NCBI GenBank assembly: GCA_946412245.1
Contig: CAMKGM010000001.1
Coordinates: forward strand, 1-64,000
Direction: 5' to 3'
DNA: 64,000 nucleotides
From: an uncultured Bacteroidales bacterium
GTDB lineage: Bacteria > Bacteroidota > Bacteroidia > Bacteroidales > Muribaculaceae
The notes under the pieces were generated by a model. That model was not told the origin of the DNA. It did no database searches and saw nothing but the letters and a program-made list of their open reading frames with translations. Below, one piece after another: positions 54,027 through 62,593 of the stretch (position 1 is the stretch's first letter; the number at the start of each line of letters is the position of its first letter). Both the position numbers and the translations under genes were made by a program.

Positions 54027-54902
54027 TCATTCGGTAATAGAAATAGTCATAACGTGCACCACCCCATTCTTGGTCGTAAACACAATCTTGTCGCCGCTCA
54101 CCATGGGCTGAATTGCGGCCATACCGTCGGGTGTGAGCGGTTGTGCGAAACTGCCGTCGGTCTTGAGCAAATGAATGTTTGAACCCGATACCCTAATGTT
54201 GCCGGCATTACTCATCGCCACCAGATAGTGGTCATTATACCAACATGGCATCAAATACATGCCCAGCGACACAAGGTGATTTCCCTCAAGATCGCAAACA
54301 TACACGCCGCGGGCCGCAGCCTCAAATGCCACTTGAGTGCCGTCGGGCGAAATGCTTGCCCACAGCAGCCCCACCGTGTTCTTCACCGGCTCCAGTTCGC
54401 GCACCTTGCCATCAATCGAAATCATGAGTTTCGAACCCTGAGTCCAAGCCACGGTGCCGGCTTTTTTCAAGTCTCGACTCTTGTGCTCACCCACCAAGGC
54501 CGTACCGCGAGTGCCGTTCACGATATGCACCGCGCCATGTTGTGGATTGAGAACTCGCTTGAGTTTACCTTTTGCGATATCGTATGTGCTCACACCACGA
54601 TACAGCAAGTGATTGCTCCTGCGCTCCATGGTCATGAAGCACACGCGGCCCTTGCTGTCAAACACTGCATCAAATCCGGGCAGACCTTCGTCACTAATCA
54701 CTCGCCTTGCCCCCGTTGCCACCTCCTGTAACAACAGCGGATGCGCATCGGTGGGAGCATACACCAGATACTTGCCGTCAGGGCTCAGATGCGGAAAATA
54801 GGCCGCGCTGTCGGTCAGTGTCACATCACTTGTGACCTTCACTGTCTGTGCACTCACGCACACACCGACCAGGGCCAAAATGAGAGAGAATATTTGTCGC
54901 AT
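54027..54902 (-). CDS. Secreted WD40/TolB-like beta-propeller protein (paralog of 52039..52929)
   Basis: AYFPHLSPDGKYLVYAPTDAHPLLLQE; GLLWASISPDGTQVAFEAAARGVYVCDLEGNHLVSLG; start at MRQIFSL. Confidence 0.8.
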   Translation of the reverse strand: MRQIFSLILALVGVCVSAQTVKVTSDVTLTDSAAYFPHLSPDGKYLVYAPTDAHPLLLQEVATGARRVISDEGLPGFDAVFDSKGRVCFMTMERRSNHLLYRGVSTYDIAKGKLKRVLNPQHGAVHIVNGTRGTALVGEHKSRDLKKAGTVAWTQGSKLMISIDGKVRELEPVKNTVGLLWASISPDGTQVAFEAAARGVYVCDLEGNHLVSLGMYLMPCWYNDHYLVAMSNAGNIRVSGSNIHLLKTDGSFAQPLTPDGMAAIQPMVSGDKIVFTTKNGVVHVMTISITE

Positions 54903-54946
54903 GACAGTTTTATATTTTATCGAAAAACATAATGTATACTTTGTCA

Positions 54947-54954
54947 CAAAATTA
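54947..54954 (-). promoter_or_regulatory. -7 element (minus strand TAATTTTG)
   Basis: caaaatta on + strand, upstream of 54902 start. Confidence 0.4.
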
Positions 54955-55013
54955 TAAAATTAAATTAACAAACACAACCATATCTTAAAAAAACAACATC
55001 TACACACTATAAT

Positions 55014-55048
55014 ACAAGCGGCCGACACACAGTGCCGACCGCTCGTTA
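55014..55048 (-). terminator. Strong hairpin downstream of nuoN, likely terminator
   Basis: Minus-strand RNA AGCGGUCGGCAC-UGU-GUGUCGGCCGCU, 12 consecutive pairs including two G-U; weak U tract. Confidence 0.65.
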
Positions 55049-55054
55049 TTCAAC

Positions 55055-55092
55055 TTTTAACCCAATCAGGTCATTTAGATTTGGGTTTAAAA
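55055..55092. repeat. Intergenic element family copy 6 (hairpin) abutting nuoN stop
   Basis: ttttaacccaatcaggtcatttagatttgggtttaaaa. Confidence 0.7.
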
Positions 55093-56553
55093 TTATATCA
55101 GCGCAAACAAATTGCTTGAAGCCTCTGCAGCACTGTTTAGCATACTGTAGATGCAGCTCACAAGACCAATGAGGATGATGCCCAGCGAACACAGTATCAT
55201 ACCGGTCCTTTCAGTCCAGTGCGACTTGAGCGTGGGTATCACGCAATCGTCTTGACGAATGAACATAGCCTTCACCACCAGCAAGTAGTAGTACAGCGAG
55301 ATGATGGTGTTGATCAATGCGATAAGCACCAAGATGTAGATAGCGGTGTCGCCGGTCTTCAATGCTCCTGCAAACACGAAGAACTTGCTGAAGAATCCGG
55401 CAAACGGCGGAATACCTGCCAGCGAGAACATCGCAATCATCATCGTGAATGCCAGCCAGGGGTTGGTCTTGAACAGACCGTTATAATCATCAATGGTCAC
55501 CTTGTTGGCCTGACGCTCAATCACGGCAATCACGGCAAATGCGCCCAAATTCGAGAAGATGTAAACCAAAATGTAGTACATCATCGAGGTCATGCCAAGC
55601 GTGTTGGCGGCTACAATACCCAGCATGATGTAGCCTGCCTGCGAAATTGACGAGAATGCCAAGAAGCGTTTCAGGTTGCGCTGACGCACGGCAAACAAGT
55701 TACCGATTGTGATGGTCAGGATAATCACTGCGTAGAGCATCCACTTCCACACATCGGCATAGACGGCTCCGAAAATCTGAACCATCATCACCAGGAACGC
55801 AAATGCGGCTGAGCCCTTGGAGATAACCGACAGATAACTGGTCACAGCGGTGGGGGCACCTTGATACACATCGGCAGTCCACAAGTGGAACGGTACAAGC
55901 GACAACTTGAAGCCCACACCGGCAATCACAAAGGCTACCGAGGCGATGAGCAACGCCGACTTCTTGTCAACAAGCGCAGTGGCCAATTCACTGTAGTCGA
56001 ACGAACCTGCCATACCGTACACAAACGAGATGCCAAGCAGCAGAATGGCCGATGAGAAGATGGCCGTGAACATATACTTGGCAGCAGCCTCATGCGACTC
56101 GTAGTGATGCTTCTCGAACGCGGCAAGCGCAGCAAGCGGCAACGAGGCAGTCTCAAGGCCGATATAGAATATAAGCAGGTTGCGGGCCGAAATCATCAGG
56201 AACATGCCGAACAAAGTGAGCAACAGCAACTCGTAGAACTCGCCACGGCGTACCGCCACAAACTCGCTATTGGCCCACTTCACTGACTGCAACAATACCA
56301 GTAGCATACCCAAATTCAGAATTGCCTTCATGGCCCAGGTCGCATCACTCGACTCAAACATCCCGGCAAACGCCGTTCCGGGTTGAACCGGCAGGAAACT
56401 GAACACGGTATAGAGGGCGAACAGTGCCGTCGTACACACGGGAAGTGCCTTCTGACAACGTTCGGGCATAAAAGTGTCATATAGGAATACTAACAAGAAG
56501 ACCACCAATAGGCCAATTTCTTGCGGCATAATTAAAAACTGAGAATAATCCAT
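55093..56553 (-). CDS. nuoN: NADH-quinone oxidoreductase subunit N
   Basis: Proton_antipo_M family: FYIGLETASLPLAALAAFEKHHYESHEAAAKYMFTAIFSSAILLLG. Confidence 0.95.
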   Translation of the reverse strand: MDYSQFLIMPQEIGLLVVFLLVFLYDTFMPERCQKALPVCTTALFALYTVFSFLPVQPGTAFAGMFESSDATWAMKAILNLGMLLVLLQSVKWANSEFVAVRRGEFYELLLLTLFGMFLMISARNLLIFYIGLETASLPLAALAAFEKHHYESHEAAAKYMFTAIFSSAILLLGISFVYGMAGSFDYSELATALVDKKSALLIASVAFVIAGVGFKLSLVPFHLWTADVYQGAPTAVTSYLSVISKGSAAFAFLVMMVQIFGAVYADVWKWMLYAVIILTITIGNLFAVRQRNLKRFLAFSSISQAGYIMLGIVAANTLGMTSMMYYILVYIFSNLGAFAVIAVIERQANKVTIDDYNGLFKTNPWLAFTMMIAMFSLAGIPPFAGFFSKFFVFAGALKTGDTAIYILVLIALINTIISLYYYLLVVKAMFIRQDDCVIPTLKSHWTERTGMILCSLGIILIGLVSCIYSMLNSAAEASSNLFALI

Positions 56554-56593
56554 TTCGTTATATCTGTTTTTTTCAATTCAACACTTTCATTGA

Positions 56594-58126
56594 TTAAATT
56601 CCTGCTACCGGGAAGAACTCGTTCAATGCTTTCACCACGGGGACAAAACTGTCGCGAATGATATCTACAAAGAAATTCGGGAAGCAACCGATAATGGCCA
56701 CCGACAGCATCAGGGTCGTCGTTGACAGACGCTCAAACCAGTTGGCATCGGTCAACTGACGGTGATGCTCGTTCTGCACAGCGCCAAACAACAGCTTGCC
56801 CACAACACGCAGGATGTAGACCGCAGTAATCACGATTGACGAAGTGCCCAAGATGGTCAGCACGCGACGGAACACATCGGTATTCTCATACGAGCCTATA
56901 AAGATTGTCATCTCGGCTACGAAACCGCTCAAACCCGGCAGACCCAGCGATGCCAAACCGGCTATCACATAGCCAACACCCAAGAACGGCATAATGTGCA
57001 TCATGCCACCCATGTCGCGAATGTCGCGTGTGTGAGTACGGCCGTAAATCATACCGATCAAGGCGAAGAACAAGGCTGTCATCAAACCGTGCGAGAGCAT
57101 CTGCAGCACGGCACCGGTCATCGCCGTTTGGTTGAACATGAGGATGGCAAACAACACCATACCGCAGTGGCTCACCGAGCTATAAGCATTGATATACTTG
57201 AGGTCGGTCTGCACACAAGCGCTGAACGCACCATAAACAATGCTGATGCCCGTCAGCGTCAAGAATATCCATGACAACTCACTGGCGGCAAACGGCATCA
57301 GATAAATGGCAATGCGGAAGCAACCGTAACCGCCAAGCTTCATCAGCACACCGGCATGAAGCATCGACACGGCCGTGGGAGCACTCGCATGACCGTCGGG
57401 CGACCATGTGTGGAACGGGAACATCGCGCCCAAAACACCGAAGCCAACAAAGGTCATCGGGAACAGGAACAACTGCCAGTTCTCGGGGATTGCATTATTC
57501 TTAGCAATTTCAAGCACATTCATCGTCAGATTTCCATCGGCCGACGAATGGAAGTAGATGCCCAGAATGCCCAGCATCAAGAAGGCTGAACCACCCATAA
57601 GCATCAGCGTGAGCTTCATCGCCGAGTAGTTCTTGTTACCGCTGCCCCACACACCTATCAGCAGGTACATGGGAATCAGAGCCACCTCATAGAACATGAA
57701 CATCGTGAATAGGTCTATCGAGATAAAGAAACCGAACACACCGGTCGACAGCAAGAAGAACCACAAGAAGAACTGCTTGGGCAGCGGATCCATCTTCCAC
57801 GATGCAAACACACCGGCAAACACAATGAAGGCCGACAGTAGTATCATCACCACCGATACGCCGTCAACACCAAGCGACAACTTGATGTTCAGCGGCTCAT
57901 ACCACGTCCAACTACCGGTGAGCAACATCTCGGCTTCATTGCCGGCACCGCGCTCTTGCAGGAATATCGCTACCAGCGCGATGGCCAGCACCATCAGTGC
58001 CGATGCGCCTATAACGGCAACGGTCCGGATTGCGCCTATTCCCTTATTGCGGCATAGCGCCAGTCCCGCAAGCGTCAGCAGCGGAACAATCACAAAATAA
58101 ATTAAGATATTACTGAAAATTTCCAT
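56594..58126 (-). CDS. nuoM: NADH-quinone oxidoreductase subunit M
   Basis: FMFYEVALIPMYLLIGVWGSGNKNYSAMK; LGAMFPFHTWSPDGHASAPTAVSMLHAGVLMKLG. Confidence 0.96.
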   Translation of the reverse strand: MEIFSNILIYFVIVPLLTLAGLALCRNKGIGAIRTVAVIGASALMVLAIALVAIFLQERGAGNEAEMLLTGSWTWYEPLNIKLSLGVDGVSVVMILLSAFIVFAGVFASWKMDPLPKQFFLWFFLLSTGVFGFFISIDLFTMFMFYEVALIPMYLLIGVWGSGNKNYSAMKLTLMLMGGSAFLMLGILGIYFHSSADGNLTMNVLEIAKNNAIPENWQLFLFPMTFVGFGVLGAMFPFHTWSPDGHASAPTAVSMLHAGVLMKLGGYGCFRIAIYLMPFAASELSWIFLTLTGISIVYGAFSACVQTDLKYINAYSSVSHCGMVLFAILMFNQTAMTGAVLQMLSHGLMTALFFALIGMIYGRTHTRDIRDMGGMMHIMPFLGVGYVIAGLASLGLPGLSGFVAEMTIFIGSYENTDVFRRVLTILGTSSIVITAVYILRVVGKLLFGAVQNEHHRQLTDANWFERLSTTTLMLSVAIIGCFPNFFVDIIRDSFVPVVKALNEFFPVAGI

Positions 58127-58154
58127 CTTGATTTCGTTTTTAAAACCGTTGACA

Positions 58155-60116
58155 TTAAATTAATACAATCACCATAGTTATTGCGGCCAGCAATATCGCT
58201 CCTACGAAATACACCAGAACATAGCTCTGAATGCTACCCGACTGCAATTTGCGGATGGCAAACGACGCCGAGGTCGTCATGTCGGCCAGCAGGTTCATCG
58301 TGCCGTCAATGATGTGACGATCGAACCATGCAATGGGTTTGCAAATCTTCTGGAAAATAATCTTGTGAGTGATAAACTGGTAGAGTTCGTCCATATAGAA
58401 TCGGTTGTAAGCCGCAGTCCACAAGCCGTTGAACTTGCTCTTGAGCTGCGACGGCAACTTATTCTCTTTATAATACATCTTGGTGGCAAGACCGATGCCC
58501 ACCAGCGCAATGCACACGCTGGAGATAGCCACGGGCCAGTTGGTGTGAGTCTCAAGTGGCTTACCGTCGACAGTAACAAAGTCGCCAAAGGGAATGAAAC
58601 CTGCCACACAAGAGATAACTGCCAAAATAATGAGCGGCAGCGTCATGGTCCACTGCATATCGTGAGGTGCGTGATGACCCTCTTTCACCTCATGTTTCTT
58701 CCAGTGGAAGATAAGGTAATAGATACGGAACATATAGAATGCCGTCATACCGGCAACAATGGCCATCCATACGCCCCATAGCGGACTCTTCTCATAGCAT
58801 GCCACCAGAATCTCGTCCTTACTGAAGAAACCTGCGAACGGTGGGATACCTGCAATCGCCAAGCAACCTATCAAGAACGCGATGCTCGTAATTGGCATGT
58901 ACTTGTGCAAGCCATGCATGTGCGAGTTCTCGTTGCTGTGAACTGCGTGAATAATAGCACCGGCGCACAAGAAGAGTAACGCCTTGAACATGGCGTGAGT
59001 GAACAGGTGGAACATTGAGGCCATATAGCCAAGACCACCTTCGTGAATGCCCTCGCCCACATTGCTCGATACGGCCAGAGCCGTCATCATGTAAGCAATT
59101 TGCGAGATGGTCGAGAACGCCAGCGCGCGTTTAATGTCGCTCTGTACACAAGCAATCGCTGCTGCATAGAGTGCTGTGAAAGCACCCACCACCAGCACAA
59201 TGTTCATTGCGCCCTGCTCCAACACATAGAGCGGGAACAGACGTGCCACCAGGAACACACCGGCAACCACCATCGTAGCCGCATGAATCAGTGCCGACAC
59301 AGGTGTGGGACCCTCCATTGCATCGGGCAACCAAATGTGTAGCGGGTACATGGCACTCTTACCGGCACCGCCTATGAAGATAAACGTCAAGGCCCATGCC
59401 ATCACCGAGCAACCCATGAACGTTTGGCCATGAGCAGTGCTCAGTGCCGACTCAGGACTTGCCATCAACTCTTTGAAGTCGAATGTGTTTGTATAATATG
59501 ACAAAACCATGATACCCACCAAGAAGAACAGGTCGGCAAGGCGGGTCACGATAAATGCTTTCTTCGATGCATGAATGGCTGCCGGCGAGGTGTAGTAGAA
59601 ACCGATGAGCAAATACGACGACACACCCACCATCTCAAAGAAGATGAACATCTGGAAGATGTTGGTGGCGACCACAAGGCCCAGCATTGAGAAGGTGAAC
59701 AACGCCAAGAATGCATAGTAGCGCTGGAAACCTTTCTCGGGTTTGCCATACTCGTCGCTCATGTAACCCAAACTGAACAGGTGTACCAGGAACGAGATGG
59801 TTGAAATCACTATGAGCATCATGGCCGAGATCGGGTCGAGCAGAATGCCCAGTTTCACCACCAGCTTATCGGTAAAGGTGAGCCAATTCCAGTCATAGGC
59901 CAACACACTCTGACGCACACCGTCTATCACCTGTTTCTGATCGGTGCCAAAGAAATAGGTCAATGCTATGCTATAGCATATAAAGAGCGTCACGCCCATG
60001 GCTATAGTGCCCACTACGCCAGTGATTTTCTTTCCCATTTTCACCCCAACGAGTCCCAAGAACAGGAACATGAACAGGGGCAGTGCTAAAACTAATATAG
60101 AAAAATCAAACGACAT
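58155..60116 (-). CDS. nuoL: NADH-quinone oxidoreductase subunit L
   Basis: FFEMVGVSSYLLIGFYYTSPAA; GAGKSAMYPLHIWLPDAMEGPTPVSALIHAATMVVAGVFL. Confidence 0.97.
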   Translation of the reverse strand: MSFDFSILVLALPLFMFLFLGLVGVKMGKKITGVVGTIAMGVTLFICYSIALTYFFGTDQKQVIDGVRQSVLAYDWNWLTFTDKLVVKLGILLDPISAMMLIVISTISFLVHLFSLGYMSDEYGKPEKGFQRYYAFLALFTFSMLGLVVATNIFQMFIFFEMVGVSSYLLIGFYYTSPAAIHASKKAFIVTRLADLFFLVGIMVLSYYTNTFDFKELMASPESALSTAHGQTFMGCSVMAWALTFIFIGGAGKSAMYPLHIWLPDAMEGPTPVSALIHAATMVVAGVFLVARLFPLYVLEQGAMNIVLVVGAFTALYAAAIACVQSDIKRALAFSTISQIAYMMTALAVSSNVGEGIHEGGLGYMASMFHLFTHAMFKALLFLCAGAIIHAVHSNENSHMHGLHKYMPITSIAFLIGCLAIAGIPPFAGFFSKDEILVACYEKSPLWGVWMAIVAGMTAFYMFRIYYLIFHWKKHEVKEGHHAPHDMQWTMTLPLIILAVISCVAGFIPFGDFVTVDGKPLETHTNWPVAISSVCIALVGIGLATKMYYKENKLPSQLKSKFNGLWTAAYNRFYMDELYQFITHKIIFQKICKPIAWFDRHIIDGTMNLLADMTTSASFAIRKLQSGSIQSYVLVYFVGAILLAAITMVIVLI

Positions 60117-60121
60117 AACTC

Positions 60122-60433
60122 TTAGAATTTCAATTTAGTGATTTCACTGATATCCACCTTCTTCGCTACACGATAGATGTTGATGATTATCGCTATCGCC
60201 ACGGCTGTCTCGGCAGCGGCTATCGCGATGGCAAACAGAGCGAAGAACATGCCGTCCATCTGATCAGGATACAGGAATCGGTTAAACACAACAAAATTGA
60301 TGTCCACCGAGTTGAGCATCAACTCCAGCGAAATCAAAATTGCAATCATATTCTTACGGGTGATGAAGCCGTAAACGCCGCAGCCAAACATGATGAGGCT
60401 GGGAATCAGATACATAAAAATATTGCTTTCCAT
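60122..60433 (-). CDS. nuoK: NADH-quinone oxidoreductase subunit K
   Basis: GFITRKNMIAILISLELMLNSVDINFVVFNRF. Confidence 0.96.
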   Translation of the reverse strand: MESNIFMYLIPSLIMFGCGVYGFITRKNMIAILISLELMLNSVDINFVVFNRFLYPDQMDGMFFALFAIAIAAAETAVAIAIIINIYRVAKKVDISEITKLKF

Positions 60434-60451
60434 TTGTGTCTCCTCCTCTGT

Positions 60452-60967
60452 TTAACGGCGACGAGCTATCACAACGCCACCTATTATACATGCCAATAAC
60501 AAGATACTGATTGCCTCAAAGGGCAACAGATAACCGAACTTGTCGGTATCCAGAAGAGCCGTGCCCAGTTCCTTGATGTCAAAATTGCCGCCGGGCAGCA
60601 ACTTGGCACAACAGAACTTGCCATAACTGAACAGCGCGCCTGCACACACTATCACACCGGCACAAGCCGCGCCTACGCCCATCCATCGCTTGTGCGACGT
60701 GAGTGGCTCAGCGTCCTTGCCGGGCTTGTGTGTGAGCATTATCGCAAACACAAACAGCACCACAATACCACCTGCATAAACGGCTATCTGAACCGCTCCC
60801 AAGAACTCATAGTCCATCTGGAAGTAGATTACTGCTGTCGCCAGCAAGGCAAACAACAGATAGGTAGCCGAGCGCAGTATCTTCTTCGTGGTTACAGCTA
60901 AAATCGAACATCCTATGATTGCCAGTGCGGCAACTACATAGACAATTATATTTCCTACTGAATCCAT
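60452..60967 (-). CDS. nuoJ: NADH-quinone oxidoreductase subunit J
   Basis: EFLGAVQIAVYAGGIVVLFVFAIMLTHKPGKD. Confidence 0.96.
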   Translation of the reverse strand: MDSVGNIIVYVVAALAIIGCSILAVTTKKILRSATYLLFALLATAVIYFQMDYEFLGAVQIAVYAGGIVVLFVFAIMLTHKPGKDAEPLTSHKRWMGVGAACAGVIVCAGALFSYGKFCCAKLLPGGNFDIKELGTALLDTDKFGYLLPFEAISILLLACIIGGVVIARRR

Positions 60968-60969
60968 CT

Positions 60970-61584
60970 TTATTTGTTTTCGTTATTTTCTGACTCGGGT
61001 TGAGGTGCGGCGGGCTTTGATTCAGCCGCTGGCTTGGTAGCATCCTCCTTCTCAGCAGGCTTCACGGCGGCAGCCGCCGGCTTGGCGGCAGCGGGTGCGG
61101 CAGGTTTGGCGGCCGGCGCGGGAGTGGGCTTGATTTTTTCAGGCAGATAGTTGAGCTGCTTGAGCAAAACCTCACGGCGGAACACCGATTGCTCAAAGTC
61201 GTTGCTGAACTCGATGGCCTGAGTGGGGCATGTGAGTACACACAAGTCGCAGAACGTGCAACTGCCCAGGTCATACATATACTTGTCCAGGACCATCTTC
61301 TTCTTGCCGTTGTCCAGGTCTATCATCTTCGTGATTACCTGAATCGTGCCATTCGGACAATTTCGCTCGCATGACTTGCACGCTATGCACTTGTGATACC
61401 CTTCATCGTCATAGATGAATTGCAGCGTGCCGCGAAAACGCTTCGAAATTTCCAAGGTGTCTCTGTTCTCGGGATACTGCTCAGTCACCTTCTTGGTCAC
61501 GAGTTCTTTTCCCGTTACCTCCATTCCCTTTATCAAGCTGTGCAAGCCTTTGAAAAGAGATGAGAAATACTCCTTAATTGTCAT
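60970..61584 (-). CDS. nuoI: NADH-quinone oxidoreductase subunit I with Ala/Pro/Lys-rich C-terminal extension
   Basis: CIACKSCERNCPNGTI and CTFCDLCVLTCPTQAIEFS ferredoxin motifs; start set at MTIKEYF. Confidence 0.95.
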   Translation of the reverse strand: MTIKEYFSSLFKGLHSLIKGMEVTGKELVTKKVTEQYPENRDTLEISKRFRGTLQFIYDDEGYHKCIACKSCERNCPNGTIQVITKMIDLDNGKKKMVLDKYMYDLGSCTFCDLCVLTCPTQAIEFSNDFEQSVFRREVLLKQLNYLPEKIKPTPAPAAKPAAPAAAKPAAAAVKPAEKEDATKPAAESKPAAPQPESENNENK

Positions 61585-61690
61585 AAGTATAAATCTATAG
61601 CTTATTAAAACTTTATGCCTTTTTCTTCCAAGCCACCCAACCGGCATGTGTGTGCGTGACTCTGTTTTATTGGAAACCGCACCGAACGTG

Positions 61691-62578
61691 TCATCGTTCT
61701 ACCTGACCGCCCAAAATATCGAGCAGCTCGGTCGTGATGCTCTGCTGACGCAGTTTGTTGTACTCCAAGTTCAGCGTTTCAAGCAACTCCTTTGCGTTGT
61801 CGCTTGCCGTCTGCATGGCCATCACGCGAGCAGCCTGTTCCGAGGCCGAACTCTGCGTGAACACATCCTGCATCAGCGAACGCACATACAAGGGCAACAC
61901 GCTGTTGAAGATGCTGTTGGCATCTGGCTCAAAGATGCAGGGACTATTGGCCTGGCTGGCATCAGCCTCTTGCGAAAGCGCTTCATAACTCACCGGCAAC
62001 AACTGCTCATGGGTCAACACCTGACGGCTCGTTGACTTGAAATGCATGTACAGCAAGTCTACCCTGTCAAGCTCGCCTTCGAGAAAACGCTCGCGCAACA
62101 TAGCGGTGAAACGGCTCAAATCATCTGAACTGCTACGGGTGCTCATGTAGTCGGTGGTTTCTACCTTCACTCCATCAGCTACGATTTTACGCACCGACTT
62201 CACCACCTTGCGACCTACCGGGAAAAGCGTGATCTCCACTCCTTTTCCATAGGTTTTCTCTGCGGTCGACAACAATTCCTGAAGCCGTTTCACTATATTG
62301 ATGTTGAATGCACCGCACAAACCGTCATCTGAACCGAACACCACGATTCCCACGTGTTTCAGCTCGCGCTCGGCAATGAGTGGCGACACAAACTCAACAT
62401 CAGTGGCAAGCAGATGGCTCAGCGTCTGCTGCACCATGTCGCGATAGGGCGACAAGCGCTGCAGCTGGCCGGTGAACTTGTGCATCTTAGCCGATGATAT
62501 CATCTTCATGGCACTCGTCGTCTTCTGCGTTGAGGCCACTGAACCAATCCTGCTTTTTAATTCTCGTAAGGTCGACAT
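61691..62578 (-). CDS. atpG: ATP synthase F1 gamma subunit
   Basis: LRELKSRIGSVASTQKTTSAMKMISSAKMHK; SDDGLCGAFNINI; C-terminal LNLEYNKLRQQSITTELLDILGG. Confidence 0.97.
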   Translation of the reverse strand: MSTLRELKSRIGSVASTQKTTSAMKMISSAKMHKFTGQLQRLSPYRDMVQQTLSHLLATDVEFVSPLIAERELKHVGIVVFGSDDGLCGAFNINIVKRLQELLSTAEKTYGKGVEITLFPVGRKVVKSVRKIVADGVKVETTDYMSTRSSSDDLSRFTAMLRERFLEGELDRVDLLYMHFKSTSRQVLTHEQLLPVSYEALSQEADASQANSPCIFEPDANSIFNSVLPLYVRSLMQDVFTQSSASEQAARVMAMQTASDNAKELLETLNLEYNKLRQQSITTELLDILGGQVER

Positions 62579-62593
62579 TTATCGTGTGATTTT

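Noticed and set aside
61646-62035. 129-aa plus-strand ORF across the atpG 3' end and the atpG-nuoI gap
   Set aside because: Mostly antisense to atpG with no motif; considered spurious.
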